Positions 9,987-20,898 of a DNA stretch of 64,000 nt are shown piece by piece. Numbering within the stretch: the stretch's first letter is position 1; each line of letters begins with the position of its first letter. The stretch is from Hanleya hanleyi (lineage: Eukaryota; Mollusca; Polyplacophora; Lepidopleurida; Hanleyidae), in NCBI GenBank assembly GCA_036873755.1, contig JAVTVY010033749.1, forward strand, positions 1 to 64,000, given 5' to 3'. Under the pieces are notes generated by a model, which searched no databases, was not told the origin of the DNA, and saw only the letters and a list, made by a program, of their open reading frames with translations. The translations under genes and the position numbers were made by a program.

Positions 9987-10721
9987 TTCACATGGAAAGA
10001 TGCAGTTGCATATGTGATACGTACAGATGCACCACGGAGGCATGTACAATCATCTTCTGGGATTGAGGGGTGGGGGCTATATCCTGATTTTATTACCGTA
10101 ATAATAACATGACCACACTCTCTTTACCATATTCAAGCTATATACCAATGTTATATAAATTTGTAGAAATGAACTTACCCGCCTGAGTGATTGCAGTGCT
10201 CCGAGAAGTTTGAATGATTCGAATGTTATGCAGCCGCAAATATTTATCTGGGTCACCTTTACTCACGTCCGTTAAGCACGCTGTAATGTCAAATAAACTA
10301 GGTCATGTGTTTCATGCTTGAATTTGATTGCTTTTCCCTACACACTGCCAACATTCTTACCTGATTGTCATAAGACTACATTTGCAATCCGTTGTATTAT
10401 CCGTTTTTTTTATAACTTCGGAAAATGAGTGAACATTCCAGTTGATGAGTGAGTTGCATTTTATTTTTATTCATTTTTTTTACTGATATTTTATCAGAAA
10501 TTCCCCTTCGGGGCAAACCTGCTCTTCCAAGAGATCCTGACATACAACAAAGATGAACAAGTACAATGGAGCGATATGCAAGCGGTGGGAAAAATTGACG
10601 ACGTCTGACGACTGAAAAGCAGACTCTACAGGAAAGCATTCGTCGACACCTGACATTTGATGGATTTTCGGATGTAGTCTTAGTATCTCAACTGCGATTT
10701 TATTGCAGCTGTTCAAATGGA
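9987..10721. other. Unassigned intergenic DNA
   Basis: AT-rich, with no motif, repeat or gene I can support. Frames at 10,397-10,716 on the minus strand overlap each other and look spurious. Confidence 0.4.
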
Positions 10722-11599
10722 GACGAGAGATCCTGAAGGATCTTGGCGCCCACCATTGTCCGATAATTGTAAGCTAATGACAAGAGGATCTTTTTGTCCA
10801 TTGTTACTAAGACGATTCAGTTGTAATTTTGTTTACAGAATTTTGAATCTGAGCGAAAAAGATCGAAAAAGGGACACTGGAAAACACCAAGATATAATCT
10901 TTCTAAGTTTCAGGAGTTTCAAGATTTCTAGAAACTGTACTTATGTCGGTTGTTATAGTACAAGAGAAATGAGCAAAGTTAATCTGAAAGTGAATGTACA
11001 TGTACGGAGGATCCTTCGTCTTCGTTTTGTAGTATTTTTATTTAATTTTTTTTTTGCACGTGTCATCATTGGGTACTGGAAGCGAAGAAAAATCTCTTTG
11101 ACACTTTGGCATACTTAAGATTTTATAATTAGGAACGAATGCTAATTCTGTTCTGTTTACTGGACTAGTTTGAGATATCTCTTTTATTATACTATGCTCG
11201 AAAATAATAAGATGGTACAATACTTAATACTGAAGGGATCCTGTCCGCGCAGTAATGTTGAAACTTCGTGTCTGAATCCTGATTATCTCCCTTGGATCGA
11301 AACATGCAGTAGTCTACAGTTTTCGAGTTGTGACATTGTGTCACAAGAGTGACGTCCCTTCATGTAGCTGATCCGCCGACAGACGAAAGGGTGGGGCAGT
11401 TCACTTGCAACTGCATGAACTAAAGAAAACTGATTTAAAATTTGAAGAAATACATTTTAATTCCGAATTACTTGAACTCCTTGATATGGAAGGTGAAGAT
11501 ATGGAAATTCTCTATAGTCAATATATAGAAAATGCCCCACCGGTTGATCCGCCGACTCTTGTGATGTAACGTCACAACTCGGGAATATCGTATTAATTT
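10722..11599. repeat. Dispersed repeat D1, copy a
   Basis: The sequence starting GACGAGAGATCC and containing AAGGATCTTGGCGCCCACCA recurs with about 85-90% identity at 28,568-29,430. In both places it leads directly into satellite A. D1 plus satellite A therefore seems to be one mobile unit with an internal tandem array. No conserved coding frame is shared between the copies. Confidence 0.8.
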
Positions 11600-14500
11600 G
11601 AAGCATAACTTTGATTTTCGAATCGGACCAAAAAAGGTATCTTGCACAACTAGGCCCCATGTGAGACTTGTGTACCAAATTTCAGAAAGATCCATGAAAT
11701 ATTTCCTGAGAATTCACGATAACAATGTTTCAAGGGGAAATTCAAGATGGCCACCTGGCAGCCATATTGGATTTTCGAATCGGACCAAAAAGGTATCGGG
11801 CACAACTGGGCCACAAGGGAAACCTGTGTACCAAATATGAGGAAGATCCATGCTGTACTTCTTGAAAAATCACGAAAACAAATTTTCATTGGGAAATCCA
11901 TGATAGGCGCCTGGTGACCATATTGGATTTTCGAATCGGACCAGAAAAGGTATCTTGCACAACTAGGTGACAAGGGGAACCTGCGTACCAAATTTGAGAA
12001 AGATCCATGCAGTACTTCCTGAGAAATGACGATAAAGTTTCATGTGGAAATCCAAGATGGCTGCCTGGTGGCCATATTGGTTTTTCGAATCGGACCAGAA
12101 AAGGTATTTTGCACAACTAGACCCCAAGGCGAACCTGTGTACCAAATTTTAGAAAGATCCATGCAGTAGTTTCTGAGAAATCGCGATAAAAAGGTTTCAT
12201 GGGGAAATCCAAGATGGCCGCCTTGTGGGCATATTGGATTTCCGATTTGGACCAAAAAAGGTATCTTGCACAACTAGACCCTAAGGAGAATCTGTGTATC
12301 AAATTTGAGAAAGATCCATGCTGTACTGAGAAATGACGATAACTAAGTTTCATGGGGAAATCTAAGATGGCTGCCTGGTGGCCATATTGGATTTTCGAAT
12401 CGGACCAGAAAAGGTTTCTTGCACAGCTAGACCCCAAGGGGAACCTGTGTACCAAATTTGAAAAAGATCCATTCAGCAGTTCCTGAGAAATCGCGGTAAC
12501 AAGGTTTCATGGGGGAATCCAAGATGGCTGCCTGGTGGCCATATTGGATTTTCGAATCGGACCAGAAAAGGTTTCTTGCACAACTAGACCCCAATGGGAG
12601 CCTGTGTGTCAAATTTGAGAAAGATCCACGCAGTAGTTCCTGAGAAATCGCGGTAACAAGGTTTCATGGGGAAATCCAACATGGCTGCCTGGTGGCCATA
12701 TTGGATTTTCCAATCGGACCAGAAAAGATATCTTGCTCAACTAGACCTCATGTGGGACCTGTGTACCAAAGTTGAGAAAGATCCATGCAGTAGGTTCCTG
12801 AGAAAACGCGCTAACAAGGTTTCATGGGGAAATCCAAGATGGCTGCCTGGTGGCCATATTGGATTTTCGAATCGGACCAAAAATGGTATCCTACACAACT
12901 AGACCCCAAGGTGAACCAGTGTACCAAAGTTGAAAAAGATCAATGCAGTAGTTCCTGAGAAATCGCGGTAACAAGGTTTCATGGGGGAATCCAAGATGGC
13001 TGCCTGGTGGCCATATTGGATTTTCAAATCGGACCAGAAAAGGTTTCTTGCACAACTAGACCCCAAGGGGAACCTGTGTACCAAATTTGAAAAACATCCA
13101 TGCAACAGTTCCTGAGAAATCGCGGTCACAAGGTTTCATGGGGGAATCCAAGATGGCTGCCTGGTGCCCATATTGGATTTTCGAATCGGACCAGAAAAGG
13201 TATCCTGCACAACTAGACCCCAAGGCGAACCTGTGTACCAAAGTTGAAAAAGATCCATGCAGTACTTCCTGAGAAATCGCGGTAACAATATTTCATGGGG
13301 GGATCCAAGATGGCTGCCTGGTGGCCATATTGGATTTTCGAATCGGACCAGAAAAAGTTTCTTGCACAACTAGACCCCAAGGGGAACCTGTGTACCAAAT
13401 TTGAAAAAAAGATCCATGCAGTACTTCCTGAGAAATCGCGGTAACAAGGTTTCATGCGAAATCGAACATGGCTGCCTGGTGGCCATATTGGATTTTCGAA
13501 TCGGACCAGAAAAGATATCTTGCTCAACTAGACCCCATGTGGGACCTGTGTACCAAAGTTGAGAAAGATCCATGCAGTAGTTCCTGAGAAAACGCGCTAA
13601 CAAGGTTTCATGGGGAAATCCAAGATGGCTGCCTGGTGGCCATATTGGATTTTCGAATCGGACCAGAAAAGGTATCCTGCACAACTAGACCCCAAGGCGA
13701 ACCTGTGTACCAAAGTTGAAAAAGATCAATGCAGTAGTTCCTGAGAAATCGCGGTAACAAGGTTTCATGGGGGAATCCAAGATGGCGGCCTGGTGGCCAT
13801 ATTGGATTTGTGAATCGGACCAGAAAAGGTTTCTTGCACAACTAGACCCCAAGGGGAACCTGTGTATCAAATTTGAAAAAAGATCCATGCAGTACTTCCT
13901 GAGAAATCGCGGTAACAAGGTTTCATGGGGGAATCCAAGATGGCTGCCTGGTGGCTATATTGGATTTTCGAATCGGACCAGAAAAGATTTCTTGCACAAC
14001 TAGACCCCAAGGGGAACCTGTGTACCAAATTTGAAAAAGATCCATGCAGCAGTTCCTGAGAAATCGCGGTAACAAGGTTTCATGGGGGAATCCAAGATGG
14101 CTGCCTGGTGGCCATATTGGATTTTCAAATCGGACCAGAAAAGGCTTCTTGCACAACTAGACCCCAAGGCGAACCTGTGTACCAAAGTTGAAAAAGATCC
14201 ATGCAGTAGTTCCTGAGAAATCGCGGTAACAATGTTTCATGGGGGAATCCAAGATGGCTGCCTGGTGGCCATATTGGATTTGCCAATCGGACCAGAAAGG
14301 TTTCTTGCACAACTAGACCCCAAGGGGAACCTGTGTACCAAATTTGAAAAAAGATCCATGCAGTACTTCCTGAGAAATCGCGGTAACAAGGTTTCATGGG
14401 AAATCCAAGATGGCTGCCTGGTGGCCATATTGGATTTTCGAATCGGACCAGAAAAGGTATCCTGCACAACTAGACCCCAAGGCGAACCTGTGTACCAAAG

Positions 14501-15335
14501 TTGAAAAAGATCAATGCAGTAGTTCCTGAGAAATCGCGGTAACAAGGTTTCATGGGGGAATCCAAGATGGCTGCCTGGTGGCCATATTGGATTTGCGAAT
14601 CGGACCAGAAAAGGTTTCTTGCACAACTAGACCCCAAGGGGAACCTGTGTACCAAATTTGAAAAAAAGATCCATGCAGTACTTCCTGAGAAATCGCGGTA
14701 ACAAGGTTTCATGGGAAATCCAAGATGGCTGCCTGGTGGCTATATTGGATTTTCGAATCGGACCAGAAAAGGTATCTTGCTATACTAGACTCCATGTGGG
14801 ACCTGTGTACCAAATTTGAGAGAGATCCATGCAGTAGTTCCTGAGAAAACACGATAACAAGGTTTCATGGGGAAATCCAAGTTGGCTGCGTGGTGGCCAT
14901 ATTGGATTTTCGAATCGGACCAGAAAAGGTGTCCTGCACAACTAGACCCCAAGGGGAACCTGTGTACCAAATTTGAAAAACATCCATGCAGTAGTTTTTG
15001 AGAAATCGCGGTAACAAGGTTTCATGGGGAAATCCAAGATGGCTGCCTGGTGGCCATATTGGATTTTCGAATTGGACCAGAAAAGGTTTCTTGCACAACT
15101 AGACCCCAAGGGGAACCTGTGTACCAAATTTGAAAAAGATCCATGCAGTAGTTCCTAAGAAATCGCGATAACAAGGTTTCATGGGGAAATCCAAGATGGC
15201 TGCCTGGTGGCCATATTGGATTTTCGAATCGGACCAGAAAAGGTTTCTTGCACAACTAGATCCAAAGGGGAACCTGTGTACCAAATTTGAAAAAGATCCA
15301 TGCTGTAGGTCCTGAGAAATCGTGGTAACAAGAAT
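11600..15335. repeat. Satellite A, about 24 copies of a 157-bp unit
   Basis: Each unit contains AAGATGGCTGCCTGGTGGCC, TTTTCGAATCGGACCAGAAA and CAACTAGACCCCAAGGGG-type blocks. Successive units are 154-159 bp apart. Copies are most divergent at the left edge (11.6-12.3 kb) and most alike from 12.4 to 15.3 kb, as expected for recent amplification towards the right. Because 157 is not a multiple of three, every unit yields similar short minus-strand frames in a rotating phase; none of these is a gene. Confidence 0.95.
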
Positions 15336-15401
15336 TGTTTACGGACGGACGGACGGACGACGGACGGACGGACGGACGACGGACCACGGACGAAAAGTGA
15401 A
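15330..15401. repeat. GGAC microsatellite cassette ending satellite A
   Basis: AATTGTTTACGGACGGACGG and further GGAC/GACGAC units end in ACCACGGACGAAAAG. The same cassette ends the satellite A array at 33,585-33,645, so it is a fixed terminal part of the repeat family rather than chance. Confidence 0.85.
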
Positions 15402-15539
15402 GCATCCAAATGGGGTAGACCCTACATGCCCCCAGTTTCCAAAATATTGGAGGTCCATAGTAAGTTTCTCACCCTACTCTTGCAACAGTATATATTCTTG
15501 CCCCTTATCTCGGAGCAGTGTTTTAGTCCAAATGATGAC
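15402..15539. other. Linker between satellites A and B
   Basis: Short unique stretch; nothing recognised. Confidence 0.4.
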
Positions 15540-17345
15540 TGTCGAAAGTAAACTTCCTGCCCCTCCTCTTCCAGTGCTTGAATAAATTTCCCGCAGCTAC
15601 TGTCGCAGTGTTTGTGTCCGAATAAAAACCTTGGTCCTGGTCGACAATAAGTTTCTTGCCCCTACTCTCGCAGTGTTTGAGTGCGTGTAGAAAACCTTGG
15701 TCCTGGTCGACAATGACGGTCGACAATAAATTTCTTGCCCTCACACTCGGTGTTTTCAGTCCGAAGGAAAACTTTGGTTCTTGCCCCTACTCGCGCAGTA
15801 TGTAAGTCCAAAATAAAACATTGGTGCTGGTTGACAATGGCGGTCGACAATAAATTTCTTGCCCTTACGTACGCAGTTTTTGAGACCAAAACATTGGTCC
15901 TGTTCGACAATGACGGTCGACAATAAATTTCTTGTCCTCACTCTCGCAGTGTTTTAGTCGGAAGGAAAACCTTGGTCCTGATTGACAATGACGGTCGACA
16001 ATAAACTTCCCGCCACTTCCCTCGCAGTGTTCGAATAAATTTCCCGCCCTTAATTACTCTCGCAGTGTTTAAGTCCGAGTAGAAAACCTTGGTTCTGATT
16101 GACAATGACGGTCGACAATAAATTTCTTGCCTTACTCTCGCAGTGTTTGATTCCGAGCAGAAAACATTTGTTCTGGATGACACTGACTGTCGACAATAAA
16201 TTTCGCGCTCTACTCTCGCAGTGTTTGTGTCCGAGGAAAAAACCTTGGTCCTGGTCGACAGTGACGGTGGACAATACATTTCTTGTCCTATTCTCGCAGT
16301 GTTCGAGTCCGAGCAGAAAACATTGGTCATGGATGACAATGACGGTAGACAATAAATTTCTTTCCCCAACTCTCGCAGTGTTTGAGTGCGAGTAGAAGAC
16401 CTTGGTCCTGGTCGACAATGACGGTCGACGATAAATTTCTTGCCCTCACTCTCAGTGTTTCAGTCCGAAGGAAAACTTGCTCTTGCCCCTACTCGTGCAG
16501 TACATAAGCCCGAAATAAAACATTGGTCCTGATTGGCAATGACGGTCGACAATAAATTTCCCGCCCTTACTCTCGCAGTGTTAATAAATTTCCCGCCATT
16601 GCAGTGTTTGAGTCCGAAGAGAAAACCTTGGTCCAGGTCGACAATGACGGTCGACAATAAATTTCTTGCCCTCATTCTCGCAGTGTTAATAAATTTCCCG
16701 CCACTTCTCTCGCAGTGTTCGAATAAATTTTTCGCCATTGCTCTCGCATTGTTTGAGTCCGAGGAGAAAACCTTGGTTCTGGTCGACAATGACGGTCGAC
16801 AATAAATTTCTTGCTCCTTCTCTCGCAGTGTTTGAGTCCGAGCAGAAAACATTGGTCGTGGATGACAATGACGGTCGACAATACATTTCCTGCCCTCACT
16901 CTCGCAGTGTTTAAGTCCGAGCAGAAAACCTTGGTTCTGATTGACAATGACGGTCGACAATAAATGTCTTGCCCTACTCTCGCAGTGTTTTAGTCCGAGC
17001 AGAAAACATTGGTCCTGGTTGACAATGACGGTTGACAATAAATTTCCCGTCACTTCTGTTGCAGTGTTTGAATGAATTTCCCGCCACTACTCTCGTAGTG
17101 TTCGAGTCCGAGGAGAAAATCTTGGTTCTGGTCGACAAGACGGTCGACAATAAATTTCCCGCCACTTCCCTCGCAGTGTTTGAATAAATTCCCCGCCACT
17201 ACTCTCGCAGTGTTTGAGTCCGAGCAGAAAGCCTTGGTTCTGATCGGCAATGACGGTCGACAATAAATTTCTTGCCCTACTCTCGCAGTGTTTGAGTCCG
17301 AGCAGAAAACATTGGTCCTGGTTGACAATGACGGTCGACACTAAA
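15540..17345. repeat. Satellite B, about 23 copies of a 78-bp unit
   Basis: Units contain CTCTCGCAGTGTTTGAGTCC, AAAACCTTGGTCCTGGTCGA and GACGGTCGACAATAAATTTC. Spacing between CTCGCAGTG words is 73-80 bp. Each unit has a GTCGAC...GTCGAC inverted word that can form a short hairpin around AATGACG. Some units are shortened to a CTCGCAGTGTT-AATAAATTTCCCGCC form. No gene. Confidence 0.92.
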
Positions 17346-19057
17346 TTTGTGAAAAGAGGCATAACTCTGTAAAATAAGTGCCAAGGCGAGTAAGTTTTTG
17401 TTGGATTCTTGAATACAACAATATAAATAAGTTTTCAAAATATAGTAGCTATATCGAACACAGTTCTACAGATATAGCTGGTTACATTCAAGCATATAGA
17501 ACAGAGAAATTAATGTATCTGTTAATATATCTCTAAAATATGGGCGGAGGGGAGCAACTTTCAATAGGCAGTGTTCAAAATTTGATGGTTGTGTCTCAAG
17601 CGGTTTTGCCTAGAATGCGGTAATGGACGGACGGACGTACATGGCGACGACAACACCCCAAGGCCAAATTGGCTGATGGGTAAAAATCAGTCTAGTTATT
17701 TTATCTCCATAAAATGTTCACCTCTTCATGGCATTATTTTACATGTACATGTGCTATGTAATCGATCTACAGTATACATGTTTCAAAAACTGTTAATTCC
17801 TTTGAATTCTTTGTTTGTTTTCTTTGGGGGGAATATTGATGCTGTACATGCCGAAGTACATCCATCCACCGGTTGCTCTGAGGATCAAATCCTGAGATGG
17901 AATATGTATTCTCCAGACTCTGAAACACTGACCTGTGTGTTGATGTTTTTAGTTTAGACATACATGCATGCCTACGCTCACTGATTTGGCGGCACAACTT
18001 GGTTGACGGGCTTGTTCATTTCAAATTGACTGTTCTGTGTTCGCGACATGCACATGCACACCACTTCACCGTGGACATCCCTCTCCTGTCGATTACAGTT
18101 TGCTATGGGGGTCTGGATTGGTTTAGCCCGAAGTGTCGAAGGCTGAAGATGGTATCTTCCAGATATTTTCTCCCAGGATTTGATATTCAAAGTATCCACC
18201 AGTACTAATATGCAATATAAAACAAGAATTCTGAGAAACCCAATATCTCGCCTTGCGGGGTCTCCGGCTGGAGCTGCAGCAGTATTGAAAACATATATGT
18301 AGAGCGAATTTTCCATGATACATGCAATTTTTTGCGTAACAGAAATCTTATCAATGGAAATGTACAAAGTCTAAACTGCGATAATTTGGACAAAAATTCA
18401 TATTTCATGTCATATTTCTTAAATAGCACATACACATCCTCGAATCACATCAAACTTGTGTCAAACTCATCCAATGAAAGCTGACAGGTTCAATAAACTT
18501 TCCATGTACAGGTGTACATGTATGTACATTATCATTGACAAATTACTAAGACGAAACCCTCAAAATTTGAACAAAAATTTGAATGTTTCATCTCATATAT
18601 AGCACAGGTACATCCTCGAATCATAAGAAATAATATAACCTCTTACAACAGTTTAGCATAAAAACAAATATGGGGTGTGGGACAATTTGGTAGAACCTTT
18701 AATTGCTAAATATGTTCCATCTTCACCTTTCAAGCTAAAACTACATGTACATGTACACTAATGTCTCATCATTCATCTTGACTTGATGAAAGAGTAAATT
18801 GCTCAAACCGGGTCACATGGCAGTGTGACTAACGTCACAGGACCTACAAAGTAGGGTAGGCATCAGGACTCCGACGGGAACTGAACTCTAGGAAATCCCC
18901 CACCCCTAAGTTGAAATCCTGCCCATATTAAGATGAGCACTGCCCAAGTCAGATTCAACTCACTCATTCAATTACTCATTACCGAACAACTTGCAAATGA
19001 GAGCCTACTTCGTAGGAATATGAATTATTGCATTTATCTTTATTTTTTTCATTTAAA
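17346..19057. other. Intergenic DNA after satellite B
   Basis: At 17,624-17,690 there is a second GGAC-type cassette (GGACGGACGGACGTAC followed by a CCCCAAGGCC...GGCTGATGG block), the same type as at 32,456-32,540. A 45-bp sequence containing ATGGCAGTGTGACTAACGTC occurs at 18,817-18,860 and again at 19,058-19,101, with a shorter match at 19,725. No gene was recognised. Confidence 0.5.
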
Positions 19058-19295
19058 ACATGGCAGTGTGACTAACGTCACAGGACCTACGAAGTAGGGT
19101 TTGATATGATTTAAGTATGTACTCGAGAGATGACTTGGGGGCCCTATGTGCTACCATGAGAGAATTTGTATAGCAGTCTCGTATTAACAGTGGGTACTAT
19201 TAACTTTCCCAGATGTCACCGCTGGTGAGTCATTAGTGTAGCAACTATTATCGCCCTCAGTTCCTATTACCCTGGACACTTATCAGCCCAGCAGT

Positions 19296-19388
19296 ACAGC
19301 ACGAGGTCACCCATCCAAGTTTTTACCGGGCTCAAAGTCGCTTTACATTCGGTGATTTTACGAGAACCGGTGTGTCCAACGTGATATG
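19296..19388 (-). repeat. 5S rRNA-derived fragment (5S-type SINE or pseudogene)
   Basis: On the minus strand the sequence has ACCGGTTCTCGT, a degenerate ATCACCGAATGTAAAGC, GAGCCCGGT and ACTTGGATGGGTGACC in 5S rRNA order and spacing. The last block is the conserved 5S helix region. Several expected bases are changed, so it is not a working 5S gene. 5S-derived SINE heads are widespread in invertebrates, and that is the likeliest origin. Confidence 0.7.
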
Positions 19389-19440
19389 TCGTATCAGGGA
19401 ACATTCAAAAGTCACATGGGCATGATACTTATACTGATAC

Positions 19441-19718
19441 TTATATTTCAAACTTTGCACTTTCCAGTGCTTGATTCAAGCTTAAAGTGTGTATACTTTG
19501 AGTTTCAACACAGACTCACTGTTCCAATGTGCATGCTTCACCAAAATCTGGGAGGTGGTAACTCATAAGTGTCAAGTCAATTTAAATCTTGCATTTAATT
19601 TCCCCGATTTTGGTGAAACATGCAGATTGGAACAGTGAGTCTGTTTTGAAACTAAAATATACACACCTTAAGCTTGAATCAAGCATTGGAAAGTGTATAC
19701 AAAGTTTGAAATATATTT
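19441..19718. mobile_element. Hairpin MITE with about 110-bp arms
   Basis: The left arm (TTTCAAACTTTG...CACCAAAATC) and right arm (GATTTTGGTGAAAC...CAAAGTTTGAAAT) are inverted complements over about 110 bp with scattered mismatches and a roughly 55-bp loop. The right end abuts a GGCAGTGTGACGTCACTGG sequence related to the 45-bp repeat at 18,817 and 19,058, so the true element may extend further. Confidence 0.8.
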
Positions 19719-20005
19719 ATTAAGGCAGTGTGACGTCACTGGACCTAGATAATGATTGCAACAGACCACCATAGAATACCATGCTCTATTTGTAGTTTAC
19801 TCTGTGTAATAAAATCGCAAAAAATTACAATGAATACTTTCCGACACTGTTCGCAATGGTCTTTCATTTGATGGAAACTTTACTTGAGGATTTACGATCA
19901 CTTTAATTTCTTTTAAATAGACAATCATATTCAAAATTTTAAAACAGTCATACATTGCACTTCCCCGATATGGGCCACTGAATATTTATAGAGCTATGAC
20001 AAGAA
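19719..20005. other. Unassigned intergenic DNA
   Basis: No gene or repeat is seen apart from the short GGCAGTGTGACG match at 19,725. Confidence 0.4.
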
Positions 20006-20097
20006 AACAACTCATCTGATGTTAATGGATGGGCATCGTGGACGTCTGATGGAGTAAACGCCTCAACATGGGATACAACTTAAATTTCCCACCAACA
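20006..20097. repeat. Left arm of a 92-bp inverted repeat enclosing the Penelope cluster
   Basis: AAACAACTCATCTGATGTTA...TTTCCCACCAACA is the inverted complement of 25,760-25,852, with only a few differences. The arms most likely belong to one small palindromic MITE whose loop was the landing site for the first Penelope-like insertion. About 5.7 kb now lies between them. Confidence 0.85.
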
Positions 20098-20898
20098 CAC
20101 CTTCACTGGATTTGAAGGAAACTACAGATAGCCCTACAGGCACATCTTATTTAGATCTCTATCTCTATAAAAATGAAGCGGGCATTCTCTCTCGTCGACT
20201 TTATGACAAAAGAGATGATTACAATTTCGACATCGTAAACTATCCCTTTCTGGATAGTAATATTCCAGTGGGACCTGCATATGGCGTATACATATCTCGC
20301 TTAGTAGCATTTGCTAGATCCTGTGTTAAATGTGACGATTTTAATCAACGTCACAAAACATTGGTGCAGAAACTTAAAAAACAGGGCTATTCCACCAAGC
20401 GCCTACACTCCAAGTTTCTCAAATTTGGCGATACATATCGCATGCTGATAGCAAAATACGAACGTAGCGTGCAAGATCTATGGCGCTACGTTTCGTAACT
20501 GTGTCTAATTCCGCTTAACCCGGGGCTAGGGGCCGTATGAACCCATGTACTTCAAGATCCTCATGGTACTCATATGAACAGTCACAATCAAAGCGTGACT
20601 GAGATACATCTTTTTTAGATGACGACTCTATAACGAATATTATGGATTAAGAATACTGATCAGCGATACGGATTTGATATTTTTGGAACATCATGATGTC
20701 TTGCCGGCATCATTGAAAACTGTTGACCGCTTCTCTCTTGCAGGAAACAAGCCTATGTTTTTGTATACTATGATTGTCTTTCTGAATTTGGTGCTAATAC
20801 TGTTATGTGGAAAATGGAATAGGTCTTTGGATTATGGACGCGGATATTCTCTAACGGACGACGGCTGGATTATGAATGACGGACTAGACGCTTGTAAT
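20098..20898 (+). mobile_element. 5'-truncated permuted Penelope-like element, copy 2
   Basis: Begins within the RT C-terminal domain (PSLDLKETTDSPTG), stops near 20,498, then has the structured 3' region (20,520-20,625) and a tail ending GCTTGTAAT at 20,898. The next element starts immediately. This is the expected place for the 3' part of a neighbouring unit acting as pseudo-LTR for copy 3. A pyrimidine-rich TTCTCTCTTGCAG near 20,730-20,742 looks like a 3' splice site, so transcripts could be spliced into the downstream frame. Confidence 0.85.
20520..20625 (+). ncRNA. Two-hairpin structured RNA of the coding Penelope-like family
   Basis: Helix A pairs GTATGA (20,535-20,540) with TCATAT (20,570-20,575) around an inner CCATG/CATGG stem. 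A GAA(CA) linker follows, then helix B CAGTCAC-AATCAAAGC-GTGACTG (20,579-20,601), AGATAC and a small CATC...GATG hairpin. The same block is found at about 4325-4435, 22,870-22,985, 24,505-24,612 and 30,840-30,945. Compared with the non-autonomous family, two pairs in each helix change on both sides, keeping complementarity, while loops and linkers stay fixed. This supports a selected RNA fold; its activity is unknown. Confidence 0.65.

Noticed and set aside
11598..15409. About 25 overlapping frames of 60-130 codons with repeated GSSCARNLFWSDSK-type peptides
   Set aside because: They follow the 157-bp satellite unit in rotating phase, run on the minus strand of non-coding repeats and have no independent support.
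15523..17362. Repeated frames such as those with TVDNKFLAL or RPSLSTRTKV peptides on both strands
   Set aside because: They are products of the 78-bp satellite B unit, present in several frames on both strands at once.
19296..19388. Functional 5S rRNA gene
   Set aside because: Only the central and 3' 5S-like blocks are present and several conserved bases are changed.
20520..20625. Twister, HDV-like or tRNA-like identity for the Penelope 3' structure
   Set aside because: No conserved core of these classes could be placed; only the two or three hairpins are supported.
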